Positions 22,259 to 35,800 of a stretch of DNA of 64,000 nucleotides are shown here, piece after piece. Positions within the stretch are counted from its first letter, which is position 1; every line of letters starts with the position of its first letter. The notes under the pieces are model-generated. The model was given only the letters and a program-made list of their open reading frames with translations, ran no database searches and had not been told where the DNA came from. The position numbers and the translations under genes were made by a program. This DNA comes from Paracentrotus lividus (Eukaryota; Echinodermata; Echinoidea; Camarodonta; Echinidae), in NCBI GenBank assembly GCA_940671915.1, contig CALNVZ010003433.1, forward strand, positions 48,477,332-48,541,331, given 5' to 3'.

Positions 22259-23722
22259 TCAACATTATAATTTGCAAGAACAAAAAGATCAAGTTACATT
22301 TAAATCTTAATTATTGTTTAATTATCATTTTCATTCTTCATAACCTTCCTCTCAGATGAAGACAAATATTGATAAGTAGTAAAACTTTATTTGCTCTTCA
22401 TGACTATTTCAGTAATGCTATGTTTGGATACTAACAAACTGCATGCGTTTGCGAACATCAAAGATGAAAATAAGCACAATTCTCATGTACTGTATACTAC
22501 ATGTAACTGCTTTGTGTTTGAATTTTCATGCTAACTAATACATTTTCAGGTGACATTTCATAACTAAAATGGAACAAAAGAACTACAATGTACTGGATGT
22601 AGTGCAATGACATGAAACAATTCTTTACTTTATTTCAATACTTCAACCATTCATTTATAAATTTCTATTTAAATAGGGTAGACAATTTGACTTGCTTTTT
22701 AGCGAACTATTACACAAATATATATGTTGTATGATATTCACTGTACAAAGTTATACATAATTATCAATACATTGCACACTGTATATAACAGCATAAATTC
22801 CATTACTTATCTTCATTCTCCAAAAGTGAAGATTATAAATTGACTGACATACATGTAGAAACACTGCAATTCAATGCCAACAGTGAGGTAGCATTCAGAC
22901 AAGCATGTTCAAAGGCAAAGGGTGGTCAAATTCTTTTATAAATTTGTGCAAACTTTTATCCTTTCGCTTTTAATTAGTGGAATGAATAAAGAAAAGTTTA
23001 TCAATTGTTAAATCAGATATAAAGTCCACCCTCATTATAATAACCAGCCACATGTGTTGTAGCTTTGGACATGTTTCATTTTGGGACCAAATTCCCTCGT
23101 TACAACAAAACTTGTATCCATGTTTATTATAACAGAAGTGGACTGTATCATAGGAAAAAAAACTTCACAAGAGATGTAAATCAAAACAAGTGTGTAAAGA
23201 GGGTAAAAAGTTTTGCAGTTAAAAAATTTGTTGCAGCCCGTAACCACATCTTTGTAAACCTTCCAAAGTTACAGGCTGAGCATGCAACTCATATGTATTA
23301 TCATGTTAAATAATCAATCTGAATTCATGAAACGGTTTTACAGACAGTTTGTCATAACAGATGATTACACATATTAGCATCAAACAACAGGGAAGAAACA
23401 AGTTATTTCTCAAACTATACACAAGAAGTTTTATAAAATATTTGCTCTTACATACAGATTTTATAAGCGTACATGTATTATGATTTTATTTCCCTACTGA
23501 GTTATTTTTTAAACAATTCATATGAGACATGAATACCTACTGTTTCTTATGGAAGTAACATCATTCGTCAATAAACAATACAAGACAAATCTGATTGAAT
23601 TCATTTGGAACAGAGAATATAGAATGTTATATCAGGTATTTGTTTTAAAAAGCAGATTTTTTACTATGAAGTTTACATAAGTATACTTATTCTATGTAGC
23701 CACTAGATGGCGCCATTTATTA
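22259..23722 (-). other. Probable 3' UTR of the MAM/LDLa gene
   Basis: AT-rich, with no in-frame continuation after the TGA and no repeat ends recognised. The short open frames on both strands near 23035-23313 overlap each other and look like chance. Confidence 0.4.
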
Positions 23723-23803
23723 TCATGCATCTGTATGGGCATCAATAGGTAACTGCGCAGGTCCTGAGCCGTACATTGGATTATCAATACCTGTAGCGGA
23801 TGG
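23723..23803 (-). CDS. MAM/LDLa gene exon 34: end of tail, NPMY motif, stop
   Basis: 81 nt: 26 residues and TGA (23723-23725). Acceptor tttcttctaacag. Reads PSATGIDNPMYGSGPAQLPI and ends DAHTDA. NPMY fits NPxY, the clathrin-adaptor and PTB-domain motif of LDL receptor family tails, so regulated endocytosis is plausible (inference). Confidence 0.8.
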   Translation of the reverse strand, partial: PSATGIDNPMYGSGPAQLPIDAHTDA

Positions 23804-26800
23804 CTGTTAGAAGAAAAATTATGTAAGAATTAAGATGAATTAATTAAAGATGCTGATGAAAAAGCTCTCTTGACTTTAAACCTACAAGTAGCATCTTCAC
23901 TCTTTCTTTGCCACTCAAATTAAAATACCTCTTGCTCTGTGACACATTGAGATCCAGGAAAAATTAATGGCATTAATATAAAACTACTCTCTACTGTTGT
24001 CAAAAGGATTTGCGTGTATCCAATCTGATTTAAATCTTTTGTAATGTGCAGCAAAATCTTTGTGCTATTGTTTGTGGCAACTTGCATGCCAACAAATGTG
24101 TTCTATTGCATCAATGCATGTTCCATGGCAAATGAAGGGTACATGTAAGCATCTTTTGATAAAGTTTAGACTATCAGGTCATGTAGACACTCGGCATATA
24201 ACTTATAATGAACTCACATCACATTAGATCGTAGGCTTATTACTTTACCATGTCATTTAATTTACAAGGCAAACAGTTTTTTCTTTTTATTTGAAACACA
24301 CCTGAATCAAACCATATCAAATCAATATTTCCACTAAACAATATTGAGCTTAAATTACATCATTTGGTACATAATATTTAATCGAGAAGCAGCATGCAAA
24401 AATTTTGTTCTGTGTCCATATAAATAAATAGAAAATAAAGGTGGAAATTGAAGTATAACTGGGCCTACTTACCCCTGAGTCTCCTGGGAATGCTCCAAAC
24501 ATACTAGTATCTACCTCCTGTAAAGCAAACTGTAACAGAGAAAATGGGTTTAAAAATAAGTTTGAATATTATGGGGCCCCATGACGGCATACCTTAACCC
24601 CCAATTTGACTGAAACATTTTAAGAAATAAAAACAGAATACTACTTAAAAAATGACAATTAATATGGAATTTCAAAATTTGCCGTTCCAATTTTGATAAT
24701 GCTACACAACATCTTAAATAAAGAAGACAATTCCCAATATTTTTAATGAAATATTATTGAATTTTAGTATGGGTATGTAATTTGCGTAAAATTACAACTT
24801 TAAGTAGAAGTACATGTATTCCTTTTTCAAAAAATAAAGCAAGAGTCATCTTTTTATTATGAGCTGTATAAGTCATTCATGCAAAATTTGCAACAATCAG
24901 AAGTTTAGGAGCTGAAATCTTTTAGGGTCAAACTGGCAATCAAGAAGGAGAAACTTACATTGATGTTGCCAAAGTCTTTATCATATCCTGGTGTCTCCAC
25001 ACCATGTCTTAGACCAGCCAGGTCACCTTTAGAACTGAAACATGAGAAAAATACACATATCATACAGAATGAGAAAAGAATACTAATGCCTTTAGCAACT
25101 TGTGAGACACTGAGATCAATTATCAAATAATCAAATTTTAATGTACTTTTGAACAGTCAGCGTAGAATTAATTAGATTCAATGAGAACTTATTTTCTCAA
25201 TATTGTCTTGAAATAAGTTTTTAATTGAAGAAGAAAACAAAAAATATTTCTAATTAACACATACCTTCTGCCTTTGCGCCAAAACATGAGTGATACGGCT
25301 ACAATGACCATGAGGATAATTCCAAACGTCACAGACAAACCAGCTATCAAACCAACTGTATAATGAGTGAAAAGAAAAAGATATGATACATTAATACCTG
25401 AATAAGGCATTTTAGAGACAAGATATTAGCGCATATTTTGTCTGCCTAATTAATTCGGTCGACACAAAATAGGTCGCAATGGCTCAGATGTATGACAATT
25501 AAGAGGCCATAATATTCATACACCCCTTCTCTTCGAAATTTGTTAATTCCCTATTGCGCATCTGTAAAAAATTATCGGTCCATAATATCCATTTTTTGTC
25601 TGATAGGGGGTCCTACGGGTAAACGTAAGATGATGCGCATTAAAATACAAAAAGTAAAACAATGGATCCGCAAAGAAACATTATACGTCACAATGGTTGA
25701 GCATCATGAAACAACTTTACGCGCCTGAATAATTACGTTACAATGGTTCAGCTCAGAATGCTGAAGAAAAAAAAATACCTCGAGAAATACCTATTTTCAA
25801 TTAAGCAAACTTATTGTATTGTCTTTAAAATGTGGATAATTTAGTTGATCAGGTAATAATAATAATATTGCTTGGCTTTACTTTCGGGAGATACATGTAC
25901 CTCCTATATTTTCCTCACATGACCCATATTGCCCTCGTCTCCGACTCGTGGCAATATGAGACTTGTTTGGGAAATATATGCAGTATCTCCCTCAAGGCCA
26001 GTCAATATTATATAAATATGAAAGTGCATTTATAGAATGCATAACAATGAATAATGTCACCGAAGAAATATATATTTGAATACACAAGGGATTCTAAACA
26101 AAATACATACTGTTGCTGGAGTAAGGGCTTTGGGTAGCCAACTCTCTGGTAGTTAGTTTGCTCTTTCCTGTTGTTGCCATTGCTTCTGATGGTGTTGTGG
26201 AAGACTTTGCTGTACTTTGTATAGTTGTAGGCACTAATATAACATAAATAGATAAATAAAACTTTTAAAAATTTCTAGTATCAAAGAAAGAATTTTTTTA
26301 CAATAAATGAGAGTCTAATTCGGATTCCCCTAAGAATCAATACATATATATATATATATATATATATAATGTATGCTATGATCTTTAAAATGTAATCAGG
26401 TATAATTACAAATCAAACAGAAGAATAGGAGAAAGAACTCGAGAAGAAGAAGAAGGAGCAAATATTCCCAGTCTTTCAATTCTGACTCGTTAGTATTAGG
26501 AATCAGAAAGTGTAGGCCATGAATAGTAAGATTCTTCATGGGAAGATTTCTTCAGTTTCTATTGTTACTTCTGGTGTGTTAGATCAGATTCTTGACCTAA
26601 ATACAATAAAAATAAACTCAGAAATAGGAAAATGTGTATTTTACCAGTGGTAGTAGTAGGAGGCGCTGTTGTGCTGATAGGAAGACTAGTTCCAGATGAA
26701 CGGCAATCCGGAGTGAAAGTAGTATCATCGATAGCAAGACTGCCATAACTTTGACCTTTCACCCCTTCTATGATGACCTGAAATAAGCATTGATAGCAAA

Positions 26801-29800
26801 AGGTGAAGGAAAACTGTCATGTACCGTAGCATGTATTTTATTATTTATTTCCTGACTACGTTATGGATGTTTCCATTTTACACTCCACAATTATGCATCT
26901 TATTTTCATCTCAACCTGCCTAAAATTCTGCATCTCAAAACATATTTAAATGCCATTAGCACACATGTAGAGGTGGATCTAGAATTTGGGGGATATTGTT
27001 CTAATAATATGTACCTACAACAGGTGTTTCCTTCCAATGTAGATGATAAAGATGGGAAGAAGGTTAGAACTGATGCCCTGCCTGGATCCACCACTACACC
27101 TGGGGAGCGTTTCATGAAAGGATTTGTTGGATGTTTTATCCACAAAGTCTGTTTAATGAGACAGTTGCCACAGTAGCGATGCTTCTCAGCCAATCAAAAT
27201 ATAAGAAAGATGTCAGATCTGACAACTTGTCAGTCAACAAATGTTGATGAAACACTCCCCTGGTTCCCTACATTGGTTTCCTCCTGGATCCTACTCCATT
27301 TGGTCCTATTATTAAATTATATTATTTTAGGCACAGTCAAGCTTATCAATCATTTTGCTATTCTATTCCACCACTGTGAGGTTTGCATCCTACCAGACAC
27401 AAACAAAAAACCTGGGTGGGGTGAAGCACTGCATATAAAATGCATTGCTTATAGGCTTGACTACAGTACATTTGTAATCTACAAATACATATAGATGTCA
27501 GATGACTTTAAAAAGAGTAATTTTTTAATGTACCTGGAACATATCATCACTATTAAGTGTAATGACTTGCTTGATCCACATCAAACCACCATCACCAGAG
27601 TATGTCCATCTTGTCAATAGAGGGCCTCCTACTAGTGTGCGTGTATAAACGTTCAGAGTACCACTGTTGACCCCACTCATGTAGTAATAAAAGCGCATCT
27701 GAATTAAACAAACATAAATTCAACAATGAAGTTCAAATTTAAATTAACATATTTCACTCATCATTATAAATACATAACATTTACAAGGAGAGATACAGAA
27801 GGTAACAGGCATAAATTTGAATATTGCTAAGCAAAAAACATGATGTGAGTGTAAGGAAAATTTAAAAGCAGATAAATAAATCGAGGATAATATTTTTGCT
27901 GCCATACACAACTAAATAAAACTGTTCTTTAACAAGGCTCACAAGCTTATACTATGAATGTACAGTTAACATGAGACATAGCGCATCTTAATGTATGTAT
28001 GAAGATTGGTAACACTGTTCAAGAAAGACTTGCCTTGCAGTTGGTATCGCTTGGTGAGATAATGTAACTCCCTAGTTGTGTTAAGTCACCATTCCTTGCT
28101 TGGTTTTGGGGATCCATATACATATAATATCCTGTGGGATAGAAATAAATGAAAAATGTATAGCCACAGATATTGTATACGCTGTATTTTTCGCGGATAA
28201 AATTTTTTGCGATTTTGCTTCAAAATGGGGAATTCGCGAGAGAATATTTTCGCGGATTTATTGTAATTGCATTCGCTTTTTACGTATACAGTACTCCATA
28301 ATCCAGAACAACTTATCTGTTGTTTTTATGTCATTCACATTAGAAAAACGAATATTAAATGACTTAGAAAAAAAGAGAAATGAAAGCAAAAGTAAAAAAA
28401 AAAAAGAAAAAAAAAAAAAAGGATAATTGTCATATCTTACCTGCTCCAGAATCCAAAGTGTGGTCAAAGGTCAACTGACTCATTCTTGAACCCTGAATCC
28501 TTGTCCATTCAAAATCATCCTCTGATATCTGGCTCCACACACTACATAGACCAATCTCAAAGTCACACTGTTTGTAGGATGCTGGTGGAAATCAAGAAGT
28601 AAGAAAGCTTTATTGTTTTGTGTGGCAAATTAATTTGGAGCACAAAAACAAAGAATTTTCTCTTCAATTTTCAAAAGTAAATGCACAAGTTTTGTGTATC
28701 GTGAATACATGTACTTGAAATCACTCCATGGACATGATACAAGAGCATAACAGAGATAATAAATGATAATTATCCATTCAATTACAATACAGTGCACATC
28801 CTGCATCAATTGGTGTCTATTGTTTGTGCAAACCAGTGTGGCAAGCCAACACTCATGGCAAATGAAGAGGAAATATGGTGTCAGGAGTGGGATGTATAGA
28901 TATGCCAGCTCTACAGAATAATTATAACATTAAAAATTAGAAAGTGAATAGTGCAAATATTTGAAACAGCTGAACCAAATGACTTCTCATGAGAGAAAGC
29001 ATGAATAATAACCTTTTGCTTTGTCATTCAATTTAGGAATGCTTTCAAATCAATAGATTTCTTTCTCTTGTGACCAAGACATCTGTTCCAGCTGTTTCAA
29101 CTATTTGCATTATTCGCGTCTAATTTCTAATGTTACAATCATTCTGCAGGATTGCCATCTTTGGATACATACCACAGCTTGCTTCATCGTTGCCCTTGTT
29201 ACTATCTGTACAACAATCCATGGTCAAATCACATTGACTATCACTAGGATAGCAATGTCTGGCACTGCATTGGTAGGTATTAGTTGGGCAGGACACAGCA
29301 GATGGAGAAACATCAAAGGCACAGTTATCAAATCGGATGTCATCAATGGCGTAGCCTCCAGAGGCAGCATTGGTCTGTGTATTTCCAGCATCAACAAGTA
29401 TCTATACACGGATATAATAATATAAATAATTAATATGGGGTTGGTAAACTGCAACAATTAGAATATGCACATGGATATGACAATGCAGAGATTGTGCAAT
29501 GAGGAACAGAGTACAAAGATTTAAGACAAAATGGATGTGTCAAGAGTAAAAAAAGGAAACATTAAATAGAGAGAGAAAAAAAAAAACGAGATTTGGTACA
29601 AAAAGGTAGAGAGTAATATGTGCATGTGGGTGAGAATGGTGAGAAAGAAGGGTAAACATAAAGGAAAGGTAAATAAAATGGATGGAGTAAACTACAGAAT
29701 TTACAATAATATGTATATTGCAAAAATCATGTCTCTTTACTTTATCACACTTTTATGGTGACATATAAAAATATATGCCATAAGGTCAAATGGAACCTGC

Positions 29801-32800
29801 CAAATGGACCACTTACATTGAAGTTTGCCAGGCAAGGAGGTAGAGAGATTCTGGCTTGTGTCCATTGCTCACTGACAGCATTTCCTTCATTGATGGCTAA
29901 CAGAGTTCTCTCTACACCAAGCACTCTGCGCTTCACTTCCAGATTACCATAGGATGCACCATAGATGTAGTACCACAAAGAAACAACACAGTCTGTCCCT
30001 GCAAGACCATAGGTAGGACTGATCAGGGTTGCATGGTGGTTCCTGGTGCTGGTCAGACCATCAACAAAGTAGTAGATACCTGCAAAAGATAAGATAAGAT
30101 GATATTTTTCGACCCTGTCTCAGGACAGAAGAAACAAACTGCACTTAATCTATTGCAATCAGCCGTTATGTTGATCTCAGGCGGTACTCATACACACACA
30201 TGCATTATTGTGCCTTGAGCACTTCACAGAGTGGATTTGGCGCTTTACAAATCATATGTATTATTATTATTATCATTGTGAAATTTGAACATAATAGTTG
30301 AAAAAGAATTTGCAAGTGTGTAAATATAATAGAAGGTAAAATATTCAGCATGCACAATTTGTAAATGTGAGGATAGAAGTATATACAAAGAAACACTAAG
30401 TATAAATTACAAGACTAATATAAACATGTATTGCATAAACATAATGTAACATTATACATCATAATGAATAGAACAGGGTAAGGGGGACAATAATGGAAGT
30501 TAAGACTAACTTCTTTTTTCCTCTTGCACTGATAAGTGTGTGAGACAAAAGTAAATGTTCATTACTTGTGATTATAATAATAAGCAAAACTTCCACTTGT
30601 TCCACATTCTACTCAAATTCATATGATGATAACATTTTGGTTTGGTCAAACAAAATCACATGCTGAATACTGAAGCAATGTGAATTAAACCAACGTAATG
30701 AATTAATTTTGAATTGAAGAATTCTCACCCATAGGGCTTCCTTTGGAATGGTCCGAGATAGGACCTGCATAACTCTGCTGCTCTGAGTTATTGAATCTTG
30801 TCCAATCAAAGTTATCAACAACCCCTTGATTCCACATACATAGATCATTCTCAAAGTCACACACAGAGGCTGCAGAAGAAAACAATCAATAGTGCAATGT
30901 ATGTACATGTATTTTCTCTGTTAGTATGGATTTTTGTAGAAAGTCAACCACAGTATCATCTTTTGATCATTTAATTGCCATCTGAATTTAATCCTTTTAT
31001 TGAGTACTATAAAATATGAGGGGTAAACCTGATTACTACATGTATGTATGTTATTATCATAATATCAGAAAACCTACTTTACTTTACCTACTTTACAATG
31101 TTCAAGACTAAAAAGATTATGAAATAATGCATATGATGAGCAAATTTGGTTTGCACCATTACTGTGATGATATTTATTAACCTTATTTGAAGTGAAAATT
31201 TGAAACTGGTATGTTACATGTATGTATTTGGCAAGTTATTAGGTGACAATCGACATTTGTCTCATAAAATTGAATTATTCATATACACTGTTGCTCATAA
31301 AGTTTTGATATTTTTTGTGTGCTCCAGCAACATCTTTTTGCTCCGGCTTTAATTTCTTGAAGTTATTTGTCCCTGCTTCCACTGGCTATATCTTGGACGT
31401 TCCCCTAACCATTCCCGGAGAATGAAAAATAAAACAAGTTTGTAAACCCCCACAATGCCCATTTGAAACATTTTTTTTCTCATTTTGGGGCCCCTTATTC
31501 GTTTACCCGGCTGACCAAGGTCCCCTCCATCCTACCCCCGCAAAACGCGTCCGAAGTAAAGGGCCGTTATTGTCCTTTACGTTAAATCAAAGTTTAGGGT
31601 CACAGGCTTTGGTCTCTTGTCTAGGGGAGGGGTTGAAGTAAAAAGTGAGATCAGTGAAAAATAGAAATATTTTATCCTATCTTTATGGTCAAAACAAAGA
31701 AAATAAAAAACAACCATTAATACTTAATTATTATTATTTTCCCCAAATTTTTTTTTCAGCCTTTATGACAAGGTTGCAAATGGTGACTAGGCCCTATATC
31801 CTTTTTTTCATTTTTAATTTACGTTTGCCTAAGATTTTACAATACACTTTGGGGAAGATAGAAATTTCCACCTTGTAAAAATGAATAAAAATCAATTTGG
31901 AGCAATAATCAAAATAAACTTTGACCCTTTCCCTAGACAATAAATGGAAGTCTGTGACCATAAACCTACATTTAACTTAAAGAACAATAACAACCCTATA
32001 CCTCAGTTGCGTTTTGTGGGGGTAGGACTGAGGGGGCCTTGGCCAGCCGGGTAAACAAAAAAGGGGCCCCAAAATGAGAAAAAATTTGCAAAAATGGGCA
32101 TTGTGGGGGTTGACAAACTTTTTTTGTTATTCAATACCTGGGAATGGTTGGGGGAACGTCTTAGATATAGCCAGGGCCCCGAAAAGTATAAATGGGGAAA
32201 AACAATTTTAATAATTTAAAGCCAGAGCAAAAAGATGTTGCTGGATCACATAAAAGAATATCCAACCTTTATGAGCAACAGTGTAGTTTATAGACACATT
32301 TCCACTCTTGAACGAGGAAAATAAAAGACATTAATTACTATTACTCACGGCAATCTATTTCATCAGAAACATCATCACAGTCGTAAATAAAGTTACAGAA
32401 CTTCTCTGAATCAATGCAAGTGCCATCTTTACACGCTCTCTGACCAACATCACAGTGTGGGCTATCTGTAAGGTCAAATGTTAACATGTTCATACAGTCA
32501 ATATAAAAAATATATAAATCTTTTATTAGGGCCTATGCGTTGATTTGAAACTAAAGATTACACATCTCACCAGTTCACTGTTAAAAGGTAATGGTACTTG
32601 GTTGGATGCAAAGTCGGATAGGAACCTTGGTGTAAGCTTTAAAAGTAAAAGGCGAAAATGTCAAAGGTATTCAAAGTTTGAAGCTGTTGCAAAATGCTTT
32701 TAAAAGTCTAAAAGGTAGCAAATTGTTAATAAGATAACACTGACATGTAGTGTTTATCACTTCTCAGCTATTTCATATTTTAGAGCAAACGTTTTTAATA

Positions 32801-35800
32801 AATTAATAATATGTGAGTACTTTTCAACAATCAGTTGCAACTTTCATTCCAATTCTGTGAGAATTTCTTTTCTGTAACAACCATAACTCCAAATTGTGTT
32901 GAATAATTTCACTCACCGGTAGGTTGAACAGTAACAGGCAATGTCTGATCTGGATCTTTGATGCATCCTGGTGTCATTGTGATGTCATCTAGGGCTATAC
33001 TATCTTCCAGACCACCAGCGATACCTTCAAAGTATACCTATACGAGAACGATAGGGTTATATACACTGTATTATTTGTGTCTCAAAAAAAGTTGTAGATG
33101 CTAAGATTAGGGTCTTTGGTGATATATATTGATCCCCTCTAAGTAATATCATCTATTATTGAGGAGCACCAATTTATAGCAGCCTCCTGAATCCCTAACT
33201 CTACAGCTTACATGACACCAAGGCAACAGCGATTGCCCCACTTGAACAAAACTCAAAGAAACAGGGCCATCTAAGCCATAATTTGTAATCTGATTCTTCT
33301 TTTTTGCAGCTGAGGTCAACTTAACCCTGTAAATCCCATGCCTGCATATAAGCACATCTGTTGGTCTGCCAGATTTGCTATATCTGCATAAACAAGGAAA
33401 AGCACTGTACATTACAATAGATTTGTATATTATAGTCCACATCCTGTTTCAGATTGGTCACATGTGAATTCTTTTATCAACAGTAGCTAAGAGTATTTTA
33501 CTATTTAGATAATTTGAGAATACTACATGTATGTAACTTAAGTCTAAATCATGTTGACATTCAATGCAACACAAGGGTAAAGGGTCGAATTTCAGTGGCA
33601 AATAAAGAGTTAACCCATTGACATTGGGAACCAGATACTTTCTGTAAAAGTCCAAAGAGAGTGCAAAGATTCAGTTACAAACAGGTTAAAATGAAAACAT
33701 ACATAAGAATCCTGTACCTTGAACCTGTATCCTGTATCAAGTGGTACAACGTATTTAATCCATGCATCACCAGTAGCTCCTGTTTGTGTCCAGGCACGCA
33801 CTGGATCATCATGTGTAGACACCTGGGTTAATACACTCAGACGATTCACATTGGCTCCATACATGAATGCCCAGAAACGGATCTACAATTGAAAATAATA
33901 AATATTCAACCATAAGTACTTTTACAATACTTTTTTTCCTTGATTAAAATTAACTAAGAGACAGAGATAAGGATATACAGTGTATAACCAAAGTGATTTA
34001 CTTGCAAGTTCCTATGTTTTTTACTATTACACACCTGTATTCTTCAATTTTCCTTACACATGCTAATTTGATAGCATGAATAGACCCAGCAATCAAGAAA
34101 GCTTTTTCAATTGTAATACAAATCTATTTAAACAATTCTAAGGAGGGATTGGCACCTGAAGCACAAGGCTAAATAGTTCTGTATAAACATACAAGATGTT
34201 TTCACGGAATGTTTACAATTCCAATACCTGGTGAACAAACTTTGAGGAAAGGCAAACATGGAAATGTACATATCGCTATATAATGATAATAATTTATCAA
34301 AAATAACAAACATTAATCGAAAGACACTTACTTCGCAGTCTCCAGGGTCAGTAGGCTTAGAATACACCAATCCATCCAACAAAGCTTTCTTATTTGTATC
34401 ATCTGCTCCTGAATTCAGATAAAAGTAATGACCTGCAAAGAAAGAAAAAAATATTACCTAGTTATTGCATGGTTTATCATGCACTATACTTGATCATATA
34501 TCCACAAATACTATATTAAAGACATATGCGAGGCATAAATTAACATTCTCAGTAATAATGTCTTTAAACTTTTGATATTTTAAAAAATACACACACATAT
34601 CCTTTTTGTCGGTTGCATTGTCTTTTTGTCTTTATTGACCATTCTACAAAGAATAAGCTGAATGAATTGACAGCCACTTCCTGACAAGATCACTTCCTAC
34701 AATGTATGCATTCTAATGACAAGCCTTGGACAACACCAAAAGTAAGGAACTGATACATACTGAGAATTGTGCAATAAGGTCTGACGTGAAATTATAAAAA
34801 AAAGGATTTCTACCACAGCAAGGATAGGCTGACACAAATGATCAAGCACCAGCTGAATAAATTAATGATCATTTTGCTTGGGTCTTAACTGGCACTTTAT
34901 AATAAACCTGCATTCTTATCACTCACCAGTTGGAACCCCCCAAGTATGATCTTCATAAGGAGCACCATCCAAAGATCCTTGGTTACCGGTCAGCCACAAC
35001 CAATCTAGATCATCATCAGAATCCTGGCTCCAGTCGCATACTGAACCAGACTCAAAGTTACACATGCTATATTCAGCTGGATTGGGATGAAATAGAAAAA
35101 GAGCTTGACTGATATGTTGTCTACTTATATATTTCATTTTGAAACATATAATACAGAAATCCCAAAGTTAGAGAAGGAGATCCATGTTGATAGACATCGA
35201 TAGATAGATTTACATGTAGATAGAGACTTCATTACGCTATATAAAACTGGGTGTTATCATAGTTGAGCTGCTGAAGCCTATGTACATGTATATCTAACTA
35301 TTTCACCCAGGTTGACAGTGGCAAAAGTAATTTTTTTTCTTTACATGCGCAATGTGAAATCTGAAGCATTACTTCATTCAAATTGCGATGCAATAAGTAT
35401 TAAAGATTTAACCTGATGCTCCTATCATGACAAAAACAACAGATAATCTTCTTGTATAATTACACACTCATGTGTATCTCAACCCTAATCAGACTGGGCT
35501 ATTTGATGTGGGGGAGGGGGGGGGGATTAATTTGACTTCAAAGAAAAAAAGGTCCTCAGACGTTGGATCAAGATTTGCAGAGGTTGTGAGAAAGTCATGA
35601 ATTTTGTAGAGGAACCCTCCTGACCGCCTCCCCGCTTCCTCCTCACGGAACAGGGCTAAAGGTAATGCTTGCTTTACATTGAGGTGGGATAAAAATTAGT
35701 AAAGATGTCTTTGAATAAAATCAAAATTCCAATGACTTACTGCATTCTTTTTCATCTGTATAATCTCCACAGTCATTTGAGTAATCACACACTGCTGTGT

